A DNA stretch of 56,095 bases from an uncultured Desulfovibrio sp. (lineage in GTDB: Bacteria; Desulfobacterota; Desulfovibrionia; Desulfovibrionales; Desulfovibrionaceae). This document shows positions 7,619 to 15,090 of the stretch, one piece after another. Every line of letters starts with the position of its first letter. Positions within the stretch are counted from its first letter, which is position 1. The DNA lies in the NCBI RefSeq assembly GCF_949282365.1, contig NZ_CASDOY010000009.1, forward strand, positions 1-56,095, read 5' to 3'. The notes beneath the pieces were generated by a model. It was not told where the DNA came from. It made no database searches and was given only the letters and a program-made list of their open reading frames with translations. Both the position numbers and the translations under genes were made by a program.

Positions 7619-8304
7619 CACTGCGCCTCCCGTTCCAGATCGGCCAGATGCTGGCCCAGGGCCTTCACCCGGTTGCGCCAGCCCTGCAGGAAGACCTTCA
7701 TGGCCGGGCGGCCGGCGGCCAGACGCCGGTAAAAGGCATCGCGCAGGCGCAGGCTGCTGCGGGCCGCGTACCACTCCAGATGCACGTCGGCCAGGGCCCG
7801 GGCCAGTTCGCGGGTCTCCGGTCCCATGATGCCGTCCTCGACGATGGGGGAATACTGGTCCAGCTGGCTCTCGCCCGTGGCGTTCAGGGCCTCCTGCAGC
7901 TGCTTCACGGCCCGGCCGGGGCCCATGTTGACCGCGCCGTCATACAGGGTCACGGCCAGCGGCAGGGGCAGGCGCCCGCAGCCCAGGGCGTCCCAGAAAT
8001 GCCTGCGGAACAGGCGGGCCGCCTGCTCTCTGGTACAGGCGCGGATATCGTCGGCGTCGATGTCGCCGTCATTGTCCAGGTCCAGGCTGAAGTAATCACA
8101 GTCCGGGCCGGTGCGGCGGGGACAGGTATCGCACTGGCGGGCGTCGCGCAGGCATCGGGCCCGGGCCTGCCGGGCCAGGTCCGTGACCCAGCGCAGGGAG
8201 ATGCCGTGATTGGTGATGCCGCCGGGATCGGCCTCGTGGTCTGAAAGGCCGCCTTCCCAGCGGGCCGTGAAAGCATGGGCCAGAGAAAAAGCCTGATCGT
8301 TCAT
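7618..8304 (-). CDS. Phage endolysin, GH108-type muramidase with inserted Cys/Ca-loop segment
   Basis: A 228-residue peptidoglycan hydrolase. The start (AFTARWEGGLSDHEADPGGI) carries the Trp-Glu-Gly-Gly of GH108 muramidases, with Glu17 as the likely catalytic acid, followed by TNHGISL. The C-terminal half (LYDGAVNMGPGRAVKQLQEAL ... GIMGPETR) matches the peptidoglycan-binding part of the family. Between them (about residues 51-90) lies an insert with cysteines at 51, 58, 61, 69 and 90, and a canonical 12-residue EF-hand/dockerin-type loop DLDNDGDIDADD (75-86). No signal peptide is visible, so export would rely on the adjacent holin. It is the first gene of the second phage transcript. Confidence 0.8.
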   Translation of the reverse strand: MNDQAFSLAHAFTARWEGGLSDHEADPGGITNHGISLRWVTDLARQARARCLRDARQCDTCPRRTGPDCDYFSLDLDNDGDIDADDIRACTREQAARLFRRHFWDALGCGRLPLPLAVTLYDGAVNMGPGRAVKQLQEALNATGESQLDQYSPIVEDGIMGPETRELARALADVHLEWYAARSSLRLRDAFYRRLAAGRPAMKVFLQGWRNRVKALGQHLADLEREAQ

Positions 8305-8767
8305 GCGCCCTCCTGCGTCATGTTGCGGTGATGGCGGGGCAGTGCCGCGCCCGTGGGTCCACCATGCCGCAAAAGGCCGCCGGCGTAAGTTTGAAGGATT
8401 TCAGCAGGAGAAGGATGCGCGGCCGAAAAGGGGCGCGGCCTGCCGCACGATGCGGCGCGGGGGAGCGCGGGCAGGAGGCGGGGACGAGGCCGCGCGTCTC
8501 GCCCCCGCAGTGCCGGGAACGGGCGTGTGGGGAAGCGGCCGTGACGCGGGGCGGAAGACCCCGGAGGAGAGGGAACGGACGGGGCCGGCAGGTGTTTTTC
8601 GCTGCGGCCATCTGGAGGAACAGGGGGACACGCGGCAGGCGCGGGCAGGCCGGGAAAGAGGGAGGCGACCTGCCCGGCCTGCGGTGAAGGCGTCCTGCCG
8701 CTTGGCGGGCCCTTGTGGCAGGCGTAGCGGCCTGTGCGGGGCAAGTGCTTCTTCGGAACGGGGCAAG
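8305..8767 (-). promoter_or_regulatory. Leader/putative Mor-dependent promoter region before lysis operon
   Basis: No gene is visible between the mor terminator and the endolysin gene. Because a strong terminator stops the upstream transcript, the minus-strand lysis and head genes must start from a promoter in this ~460-bp region. In Mu-like phages the Mor protein activates exactly such a middle promoter. I could not identify a specific Mor box; the least GC-rich stretch is at about 8380-8410. Confidence 0.35.
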
Positions 8768-8798
8768 AAAAAACGGGAAAGGCGTGTGCCTTTCCCGT
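8768..8798 (-). terminator. Rho-independent terminator after mor
   Basis: A perfect 11-bp stem ACGGGAAAGGC/GCCTTTCCCGT with a 4-nt loop. On the minus strand it is followed by a run of six T. It lies 26 bp past the stop of the Mor-like gene and ends the early transcript. Confidence 0.88.
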
Positions 8799-8823
8799 CC
8801 GGCCTGAAAGGGAGGGGAGCGGA

Positions 8824-9330
8824 TCAGCCGCGGCAGGCCGTGTCGGCGGGGCCTCGGGCGGCGGTCTGCGGCAGCCGGCTGTCTTCCTTGAGCAGCTGCC
8901 AGATGCGCCGGTCCGTGAGGCCGTAACGGCGGGCCAGGAAGCGGACCTCGACATTGCTGGAGGTGCCCGTGGCCGTATGGCGGCTGAAGGCGTCCAGCAG
9001 TTCCCGCTGGCGGACCTGACGGGCGAGACGGGCGCAGCGGGGGATGTACAGACAGGTGCCGCCGTAGACGGCCAGCAGACGGCGCAGGCAGGGCTCCGGC
9101 AGCAGGCGGCGCAGTAAATGCCCCTCCGCCGGAAAGCGGCGGGGGATGCGCAGGGTCAGGCCGCCGCAGCGGCGCAGCAGACTGTGCAGGGCCGTGTCAT
9201 CGTCCAGCGTTTGCCGCAGCAGCTGTACGCTCCCGGGCAGGAGGGGCAGCAGGCTTTCCCAGTCCGGGGGCGGGGCCGCGGCGGCCTCCCGGCGGGCGAC
9301 AGGGTCAGGGGCGCCGCTACTGGACCACAT
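8824..9330 (-). CDS. mor: Mor/C-family phage transcription activator
   Basis: A 168-residue DNA-binding protein. Its C-terminal half (GGTCLYIPRCARLARQVRQ, then LLDAFSRHT...SNVEVRFLARRYGLTDRRIWQLLKE) matches the Mor activator family of Mu-like phages: a dimerisation strand Tyr-Ile-Pro followed by a helix-turn-helix beginning at the Arg-Tyr-Gly-Leu-Thr sequence. The family activates middle or late promoters with sigma-70 RNA polymerase. The N-terminal ~60 residues are Pro/Ala-rich and variable. It overlaps the preceding small gene by 14 bp. A strong terminator follows, so it probably acts in trans on the lysis/head promoter at 8305-8767. Confidence 0.75.
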   Translation of the reverse strand: MWSSSGAPDPVARREAAAAPPPDWESLLPLLPGSVQLLRQTLDDDTALHSLLRRCGGLTLRIPRRFPAEGHLLRRLLPEPCLRRLLAVYGGTCLYIPRCARLARQVRQRELLDAFSRHTATGTSSNVEVRFLARRYGLTDRRIWQLLKEDSRLPQTAARGPADTACRG

Positions 9331-9631
9331 GACGGGCCTCCGGCATGGCGGCGGGATGCAGGCGGCGGGGCATGGCAGCCGCCGGAAAGGGCACGGGCTC
9401 CGTGATATCGGGCGGGCCGTCGTCCGGGCCGGACGCGGCAGGCGCGGAGCGGGTTCCCGGTAGCGGGGGGAGGGGCCCTTCGCCGTGCGGCGGGCGGCCC
9501 TGCAGCTCCTCCAGCATGCGGGCGATGCGGCGCAGCTGGTCCGCGGCCCAGAGCAGGGAGCCTTCGGCGGGCTCCTCGTCGGCCGCGCGCGTCAGGGGGC
9601 GCGGGAAGATGTCCTGGGGGCGTGTGTTCAT
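9317..9631 (-). CDS. Unknown small phage protein, first gene of the mor transcript
   Basis: A 104-residue protein (MNTRPQDIFPRPLTRAADEE). The middle has a helix AADQLRRIARMLEELQ; the C-terminal part is Pro/Gly-rich and disordered. I recognise no family. AGGGAG lies a good distance before ATG 9631. The gene overlaps mor by 14 bp. It faces away from the repressor gene, which is the position of an early or regulatory gene in temperate phages. Confidence 0.5.
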   Translation of the reverse strand: MNTRPQDIFPRPLTRAADEEPAEGSLLWAADQLRRIARMLEELQGRPPHGEGPLPPLPGTRSAPAASGPDDGPPDITEPVPFPAAAMPRRLHPAAMPEARHVVQ

Positions 9632-9682
9632 GTGATGACTCCCTTTCGTTTGAGGATGGCACGAGGTTCCGCAGCAGCCTGC

Positions 9683-9712
9683 GGAAAAGTTGCTGCCGGC
9701 CAAAACTTTTCC
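9683..9712. promoter_or_regulatory. Perfect 9-bp inverted repeat in the mor-transcript leader
   Basis: GGAAAAGTT at 9683-9691 and AACTTTTCC at 9704-9712, separated by 12 bp. It lies about 50-80 bp before the first gene of the minus-strand transcript, between it and the divergent repressor. It could be a repressor operator or an RNA hairpin in the leader. Confidence 0.45.
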
Positions 9713-9789
9713 TGCCATCAGGGCAAGGCGGCCGGGGCCTGCCGTCGGCGTTGCCATTGCCGGCAGGCTGTTTTATGGTCGATACGGGC

Positions 9790-9895
9790 AACAGTCGCAG
9801 TATGTGCAAGTTTTCTTTTCAAATCAAAGGAAAAATTTATAATTTTTCTTGTAAGTTGCAGACAATAGAATGTTTTTATTAGATAAATTTTTGGA
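9790..9895. promoter_or_regulatory. AT-rich control region of the phage repressor
   Basis: An AT-rich island in an otherwise GC-rich region, just before the repressor gene. It holds a palindrome GAAAAATT-TAT-AATTTTTC (9830-9848), a likely operator or promoter element. The repressor's ribosome site GGAGAG (9893-9898) follows. Exact -35 and -10 boxes were not assigned. Confidence 0.5.
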
Positions 9896-9901
9896 GAGCC
9901 T

Positions 9902-10582
9902 ATGGAGAGCGAAAACAGCTTTTCCTTCATGTCCACCCAGGGTTTCGCCGAGCGCCTGCGGCGGCGGCGCACGGCCCTCGGCCTGCGCAAGCAGGATCTG
10001 GCCGCGCGGGTGGGGGTCAGCCTGACCACCATCCAGCAGTACGAGAACGGCCAGCTGCCCAAGGGGGAATTCGCGGTGCGCCTGGGCACGGCCCTGGCCT
10101 GCTCGCTGGACTGGCTGCTGGCCGGACAGGGGAGCGTGGAAGGGGCCCTGCGGGAGCCGCAGGCCGGTCTGGTCATGGTGCCCCTGGTGGAGGCGCGCCT
10201 TTCCGCCGGGACGGGCAGTTTCGAGACCAGCGCCGACGTGGTGCGCCACTACGCGTTCCGCGAGGACTTCCTGCGCCGCAAGGGCAGCCCCGCGCACATG
10301 GCCCTGCTGCGCGTCTCCGGCGACAGCATGGAGCCGCAGATCTGCCACAACGACGTGGTCCTGGTGGACCAGAGCCAGAGGGACCCGGTGCCCGGCCGCA
10401 TCTATGCCGTGAGCGTGGAGGATCTGGTCTACCTCAAGGTGGTCAACGCCATGCCCGGGCGGCTGATCCTCAGCAGCTACAATCCGGCCTACGCGCCCAT
10501 CGAGGCCTGCACCACCGACCAGCTGGCCGATCTGGTGCGCATCGTGGGCCGGGCGGTCTGGGTGGGCCGCGAGCTGGATTGA
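9902..10582 (+). CDS. LexA/CI-like phage repressor (XRE HTH plus S24 peptidase)
   Basis: A 226-residue repressor. Residues ~14-72 form an XRE helix-turn-helix (FAERLRRRRTALGLRKQDLAARVGVSLTTIQQYENG pattern). Residues ~90-226 form an S24/LexA-like self-cleaving domain with catalytic Ser142 in GDSMEP and Lys179 in VYLKVV. A plausible Ala-Gly cleavage site is at residues 102-103 (RLSAGTGS). DNA damage would trigger RecA-assisted self-cleavage and loss of repression. It diverges from the mor transcript, which it presumably represses. It looks intact, so SOS control of the remaining phage genes may persist. Confidence 0.85.
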   Translation: MESENSFSFMSTQGFAERLRRRRTALGLRKQDLAARVGVSLTTIQQYENGQLPKGEFAVRLGTALACSLDWLLAGQGSVEGALREPQAGLVMVPLVEARLSAGTGSFETSADVVRHYAFREDFLRRKGSPAHMALLRVSGDSMEPQICHNDVVLVDQSQRDPVPGRIYAVSVEDLVYLKVVNAMPGRLILSSYNPAYAPIEACTTDQLADLVRIVGRAVWVGRELD

Positions 10583-10895
10583 GCGGCCTGCGCTGCGGGC
10601 CGCAGACGCAGGGGACACAGACCGCGATGAAAGCGGCCGTGTGCGGGGAATAGCTGCGGCCGCAGACGCAGGGGATACAGGGCAAAAATAAAAATTATCC
10701 AGTAAAAACAAAATGATGGTATGGGATAGGGCGGATGCGGCCCCTGCTTTTCCCCCCAGCTGACACTTTGCTGACAGCCCCGGGCGCAGTGTGGAGCTGC
10801 GGACAGGTTCTGACCGCCCCGGGACGGCGCGGGAGCGCGCCGTCCCCCAACATCAACCGGCGTGGCCCCGGCCAGGCCGTCAAAGGAGATATCCC
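10583..10895. other. Intergenic region between repressor and efflux operon
   Basis: This 313-bp stretch holds the direct repeat at 10592-10680, an AT-rich segment around 10681-10725, and then GC-rich sequence leading to the ribosome site AAAGGAGA before the first YgiW-type gene. The efflux operon promoter should lie here; no specific boxes were assigned. Confidence 0.5.
10592..10680. repeat. Imperfect 28/29-bp direct repeat after the repressor gene
   Basis: Copies at 10592-10620 and 10653-10680 share the core CCGCAGACGCAGGGG and differ by one indel and one substitution; the start-to-start spacing is 61 bp. A GCGGCCG...CGGCCGC inverted repeat links them. An AT-rich stretch follows (10681-10725). 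They lie where the prophage-derived DNA meets host genes and could mark a boundary or a terminator region. Confidence 0.6.
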
Positions 10896-11285
10896 ATGCG
10901 TCTGCTGCTTTCTTGTGTGCTGGTTCTGGCCCTCGCCTTCCCCGTCATGGCCGCCCAGGGCGGTTTCCAGGGCCCGGGGCAGGCTGCCGGCGGTTTCCAG
11001 GGCCCCACGTCCGGCGTCCAGGCCGATACGGTGGCCAAGGCCCTCAAAGCCTGGGACGACGCTCCCGTGATTCTGACGGGCCACATCGTGGAGCGCGTGG
11101 CCGGCAGCGATGACAAGTACAATTTCCGTGACGCCACGGGCACCATCATGGTAGAGATCGATTACGAAGTCTTTGCCGGCCGTACGGTGACGCCCGCCGA
11201 CCGGGTGCGCCTTTCCGGCAAGCTGGACAAGGAGATCATGGATCCCACCAAGGTGGACGTGAAGGTCCTGGAAATCCTCAAGTAG
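10896..11285 (+). CDS. YgiW/YdeI-family OB-fold stress protein, periplasmic (copy 1)
   Basis: A 129-residue protein with a cleavable signal peptide (MRLLLSCVLVLALAFPVMAA, about 1-20). A Gly-Phe-Gln-Gly-Pro repeat follows (GGFQGPG ... GGFQGPT). The OB-fold domain starts around residue 45 and carries the family signatures WDDAPVILTGHIVERV, YNFRDATGTIMVEID and VRLSGKLDKE. Members are periplasmic and tied to stress tolerance; in E. coli ygiW is next to qseBC. Here it opens an operon with a second paralogue, a two-component system and an RND pump. AAAGGAG precedes ATG 10896. Confidence 0.82.
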   Translation: MRLLLSCVLVLALAFPVMAAQGGFQGPGQAAGGFQGPTSGVQADTVAKALKAWDDAPVILTGHIVERVAGSDDKYNFRDATGTIMVEIDYEVFAGRTVTPADRVRLSGKLDKEIMDPTKVDVKVLEILK

Positions 11286-11320
11286 CCTGACAGGCGGGCC
11301 GCCCCGCCGGCGGAGTTGTG

Positions 11321-11683
11321 ATGCGCGTTTTTTCTCTGATGCTTCTGCTGGCTGCCGGGCTGATGCTGCTCCCGCCGGGGGCCGCCGCGGCGGGTTTCGT
11401 GGGGCCCGGCGTTTCGCCCACGGTGACGCGGGCGGCCGATGTGCTCAATGCCCGGGACGACGCCCCCTGTGTGCTGGAAGGCCACATCCTGGAAAAGATC
11501 CCCCGCAAGGACCGCTACCTCTTCGAGGACGAAAGCGGCCGGGTGGTGGTGGAGATAGAGCACGAGACCTTCGGCCACCTGACGGTCACGCCGCAGGACA
11601 AGGTGCGGCTGATGGGGCATGTGGACTGGAGCTCCAAGCATCCCAATGAGGTGGAAGTGGACGCTCTGGCCATCATCGAATGA
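11321..11683 (+). CDS. YgiW/YdeI-family OB-fold stress protein, periplasmic (copy 2)
   Basis: A 120-residue paralogue of the preceding gene, 35 bp downstream. It has a signal peptide (about residues 1-23, ending GAAAAG) and an OB-fold with the same signatures: ARDDAPCVLEGHILEKI, YLFEDESGRVVVEIE, DKVRLMGHVD. The two proteins differ in the N-terminal linker; this one lacks the Gly-Phe-Gln-Gly-Pro repeats. A GTG directly before ATG 11321 is a possible alternative start. The duplication suggests separate or dimeric roles in sensing or buffering envelope stress ahead of the two-component pair. Confidence 0.82.
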   Translation: MRVFSLMLLLAAGLMLLPPGAAAAGFVGPGVSPTVTRAADVLNARDDAPCVLEGHILEKIPRKDRYLFEDESGRVVVEIEHETFGHLTVTPQDKVRLMGHVDWSSKHPNEVEVDALAIIE

Positions 11684-11789
11684 CGTTGGGGCCCGGCGCG
11701 GACCGGGCCGCAGGGGCAGGGCGTGCGCGCCTTGCCTTTTTTTCGCTTCCAGGGGCGCGCGGCGCCCCGTCTTTTTCGCGGAGGTGCGC

Positions 11790-12494
11790 ATGGCGCCTGT
11801 CTCGATCCTGCTGGTGGAAGATAACGAGGACATCCTCGCCAACCTCTATGCCTATCTGGAGCCCTTGGGCTACGAACTGGATTGCGCGCGCAACGGTCGG
11901 GCCGGTCTGGAGATGGCCGCTTCCGGCCAGTTCGACCTGGTGGTGCTGGACATCATGCTCCCGGGCCTGGACGGCATCAGCCTTTGCCGCGCCCTGCGCG
12001 GGGAACACGGCGTGCAGGTGCCCGTCATCATGCTCACGGCGCGGGACACCGTGGCCGACCGCGTGCTGGGCCTGGATGCCGGGGCCGACGACTATCTGGT
12101 CAAGCCCTTCGCCCTGCGCGAGCTGGAGGCCCGCATCCGGGCCCTGCTGCGGCGCGGGCGCGCGCAGGAGTCGGGCCAGGGCGGCGAGCTGCGGGTGGAC
12201 GACGTCTGCATCGACGTGGCCGGGCACCGGGTCACACGGCAGGGGCGCGAGGTGAAGGTGAGCCCCACGGGCTTCCGCATCCTTTGCGAGCTGGCCCGCC
12301 GCGCGCCGGCCCTGGTGCGCCGCGAGGAGCTGGAGCGCCGCCTCTGGGGCGACGACCTGCCCGGCGGCAGCGCCCTGCGCACCCATATCCACGAGCTGCG
12401 CCAGCATCTGGACAAGCCCTTCGGCAGTTCCGTCCTGCACACCATCTCCCATGTGGGCTACCGCCTCGGCCGTGAAGAGGAGCCGGGCGCGTGA
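11790..12494 (+). CDS. OmpR-family response regulator
   Basis: A 234-residue regulator. The receiver domain (about 1-120) has the acidic pocket EDNED (10-14), phospho-acceptor Asp54 (VVLDIMLPG), Thr83 (MLTARD) and Lys105 (LVKPF). The winged-helix DNA-binding domain (about 130-228) ends with the typical LRTHIHELRQHLDKPF and HTISHVGYRLG. It overlaps the kinase gene by four bases (GTGA), so the pair is co-translated. By position it most likely controls this operon, including the MdtABC-type pump. It resembles QseB/BasR-type regulators, but the signal is unknown. Confidence 0.9.
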   Translation: MAPVSILLVEDNEDILANLYAYLEPLGYELDCARNGRAGLEMAASGQFDLVVLDIMLPGLDGISLCRALRGEHGVQVPVIMLTARDTVADRVLGLDAGADDYLVKPFALRELEARIRALLRRGRAQESGQGGELRVDDVCIDVAGHRVTRQGREVKVSPTGFRILCELARRAPALVRREELERRLWGDDLPGGSALRTHIHELRQHLDKPFGSSVLHTISHVGYRLGREEEPGA

Positions 12495-13798
12495 GCGGCG
12501 GCTCGTCCATCCGGCGCCGCCTGCTGGCCTCCTTCATGTTGCTGGCCGCCGGTCTCGGCCTGACCATGGGCATGGTGGGCCTGCTGGCCCATGACCGTCT
12601 GGGCGCGCATCTGGTGGACTGGTACGCCCGGCCCATCATGAACGCCCTCATCGAGGCCGAGGAACGCTCGCGCCGGGCCGAGGACCGGGGGCGGCACAAC
12701 AATCTGGTCTACGGGGCCGACCTGGCGGCGCTCATGGACCTGCAGTTCCGCGTGGGCAAGCAGATCCCCGCGGCGTGGCGCGGACTGGAGCCGGGGCTGC
12801 ATTTTTTCGAGCGCATGGAAGATTTCGTGCTGCTGGAGCAGCACAAGGGCGTGCGCTACGCCCTGAGCGGCCATACGGGCCTGCTGGTGACCATCAAGGG
12901 CCAGCTGGCCCGGGTGCTGGGCCTGTGCGCGGTGCTGGGCCTGGGCGTGGCGGCCTTGCTGGCCTTCCTGCTCAGCCGGCGGCTCACGGGTCAGCTCACG
13001 GCCCTGACCCGCACCGTGTCGCGCTGCCCGGTGCCGCGGGCGGGCGGCGATTATCCCGGCCTGCCGCCGCTGCCGCAGGTGGAGCTCAGGGACGAGGTGG
13101 GCGTGCTGGCCCGCGCCATCGCCAGCCGCGAGGCGGCCCTGCGCCGCTTCGTGCAGCGCGAGAGTTTCTTCACCGGCGACGTGAGCCATGAACTGCGCAC
13201 GCCCCTGACCGTCATGCAGGGCGGGCTGGAAGTGCTGGAGCTGCAGCTGGAAAGCCTGCCCGGCGCGGAGCGCTGCACGCCCACGGTGGAACGCCTGCAA
13301 CGCACGGTGCGCGACATGGCCGCCACCGTGGGCGTGCTCCTGCTGCTGGCGCGCCGTCCCGAGAACATCGAGCCGGAGCCCGTGGACCTGGCCCTGCTGG
13401 TGCGCGAATGCGCCCAGGGGCAGGACTGCTTCGCCCTGGACCTGCCCGCGACGCAGGAGGTGCAGGCCCAGGCGGCCCTGGCCCGGATCGTGGTCAAGAA
13501 TCTGCTGGACAATGCCCGCTTATATTCCGAAAATGGCCGCGTTGCCGTGCGCCTGGATGCCGACGCGCTCCAGGTGCGCAACGCGGGCCGCATCCCCGAG
13601 GATCTGGACATCTTCGCGCGCGGGGTGCGCGTCCGCGCCCGCGGGGACGCCACGCCGGGCGGCAGCGGTCTGGGCCTGTCGCTGGTGCGCCGGGCCTGCG
13701 AACAGCTGGGCTGGTCGGTGACGTACCGGCACAGCGGAGAGAACGAGACCCTGTTCGAGGTGCGCTTCGCCCCGGACGATCATGGAGAACAGCTGTGA
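12491..13798 (+). CDS. Membrane sensor histidine kinase
   Basis: A 435-residue kinase with GTG start overlapping the regulator gene. TM1 is at about 11-33 and TM2 at about 140-162, enclosing a ~105-residue periplasmic sensor domain of no recognised family. HAMP follows (about 162-220). The DHp domain has His233 in GDVSHELRTPLTVMQ. The ATPase domain shows the N-box VVKNLLDNARLYS (Asn337/341) and a G2 box GGSGLGLSLVRR. The G1 box reads VRNAGRIPE, with Asn where Asp is most common, a variant seen in some active kinases. It phosphorylates the adjacent OmpR-type regulator. Its stop overlaps the adaptor start. Confidence 0.88.
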   Translation: MSGGSSIRRRLLASFMLLAAGLGLTMGMVGLLAHDRLGAHLVDWYARPIMNALIEAEERSRRAEDRGRHNNLVYGADLAALMDLQFRVGKQIPAAWRGLEPGLHFFERMEDFVLLEQHKGVRYALSGHTGLLVTIKGQLARVLGLCAVLGLGVAALLAFLLSRRLTGQLTALTRTVSRCPVPRAGGDYPGLPPLPQVELRDEVGVLARAIASREAALRRFVQRESFFTGDVSHELRTPLTVMQGGLEVLELQLESLPGAERCTPTVERLQRTVRDMAATVGVLLLLARRPENIEPEPVDLALLVRECAQGQDCFALDLPATQEVQAQAALARIVVKNLLDNARLYSENGRVAVRLDADALQVRNAGRIPEDLDIFARGVRVRARGDATPGGSGLGLSLVRRACEQLGWSVTYRHSGENETLFEVRFAPDDHGEQL

Positions 13799-14970
13799 AG
13801 ATCACCATGAGCAAAGGCCGCCTGCTGGTCGTGCTGGCCCTGCTGCTGGGTTGTGCGCTGCTCTGGCGGGGCTTCTTCGCCACGCCGAAACAGCGCGGCA
13901 TGCCCCAGGATACGCCGCCGGTACGGGTGGCCACGGCCCTGGAGCAGGACATGCCCCATTTCCTCAACGGCCTCGGCACCGTGGAACCCTCCAGCGACGT
14001 GCTGGTCACCAGCCGCGTGGACGGCCATCTGCAGCGGCTGCACTTCAGCGAAGGGCAGTTCGTGCACAAGGGCGACCTGCTGGCCGAGATCGACCCCCGG
14101 CCGTTCGAGGCGGCCCTGGGCGAGGCGCGGGGCGCGCTGGCCCGCGATACGGCCCAGCTGGAGAACGCCCGGCGCGACCTGGCCCGCTACGAGAGCCTGG
14201 TGGGCAACGGCCACATCTCCCGGCAGCAGTACGACAACCAAAAGGCCCTGGTGCGCCAGTACGAGGGCACGGTGCAGGCCGACAAGGCCGCCGTGGACTC
14301 CGCGGCCCTGCAGCTGCAGTACAGCCGCATCACGGCCCCGGCCGACGGCGTGCTGGGCCTGCGCAAGGTGGACGAGGGCAACATGGTGCGCGCCTCGGAT
14401 ACGGAAGGCCTGGTGCGCATCACCCTGCTGCGGCCGTCCTATGTGGTCTTCACCCTGCCGGAAAGCCGGGTGCCCCTGGTGGCGCAGCACTGGCGCACTG
14501 CCCGCAAGAGCGGCGGGCGGCTGCTGGTCCAGGCCTGGGACCGCGAGCAGCAGGCCATGCTGGCCCAGGGCTTTTTGCTGAGCATGGACAACCAGATCGA
14601 CACCGCCACCGGCACGGTGAAGCTCAAGGCCGAATTCGCCAACGAGGACCACACCCTTTTCCCCAACCAGTTCGTCAATGCCCGGCTGCTGGTCACGGTG
14701 CTGCCCCATGCCGTCACGGTGCCCACGGCGGCGGTGCAGCTGGGCAGCAAAGGCTCCTACGTCTATGTGGTGGACAAGGATACCGTGCACCTGCGCGTGG
14801 TGACGCCCGGCGTGCGCACCGACAGCCTGACCGTCATCGACAAGGGCCTGGCCGCGGGCGAGGTCGTGGTGGTGGACGGTCTGGACCGCCTGCGCGACGG
14901 TCTGCGCGTGCGTGTGGCGGCCAGCATGGAGACGCCGCGCGTGACCGTGCCGGAGGACAGCGCCGGTTAG
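13795..14970 (+). CDS. mdtA: RND efflux membrane-fusion (adaptor) protein, MdtA-like
   Basis: A 391-residue periplasmic adaptor. It has an N-terminal anchor (about 11-27). The lipoyl/hairpin part shows GTVEPSSDVLVTSRVDGHL and GQFVHKGDLLAEIDPRPF, followed by a coiled-coil hairpin (DTAQLENARRDLARYESLV) and the beta-barrel region (SMDNQIDTATGTVKLKAEF, LFPNQFVNARLLV). GTG 13795 lies seven bases after GGAG and overlaps the kinase stop (GTGA); ATG 13807 is a weaker alternative. It links the inner-membrane pumps encoded next to an outer-membrane channel that is not encoded here. Confidence 0.88.
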   Translation: MKITMSKGRLLVVLALLLGCALLWRGFFATPKQRGMPQDTPPVRVATALEQDMPHFLNGLGTVEPSSDVLVTSRVDGHLQRLHFSEGQFVHKGDLLAEIDPRPFEAALGEARGALARDTAQLENARRDLARYESLVGNGHISRQQYDNQKALVRQYEGTVQADKAAVDSAALQLQYSRITAPADGVLGLRKVDEGNMVRASDTEGLVRITLLRPSYVVFTLPESRVPLVAQHWRTARKSGGRLLVQAWDREQQAMLAQGFLLSMDNQIDTATGTVKLKAEFANEDHTLFPNQFVNARLLVTVLPHAVTVPTAAVQLGSKGSYVYVVDKDTVHLRVVTPGVRTDSLTVIDKGLAAGEVVVVDGLDRLRDGLRVRVAASMETPRVTVPEDSAG

Positions 14971-15090
14971 CCGGGGGCCGGAGAGCGTCCGGCCGTCCGT
15001 GCCGCCCGTGCCGTCGTCCGCTGGGCGCGGGCCGCCCGCCCCCGGAGGCAGGCTCCGCTCCCGCAGGAGAACGCTACAGACGAGCAGCCC

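Noticed and set aside
10735..11113. Alternative frames over the first YgiW-type gene
   Set aside because: The signal peptide and OB-fold motifs fix the frame at 10896-11285.
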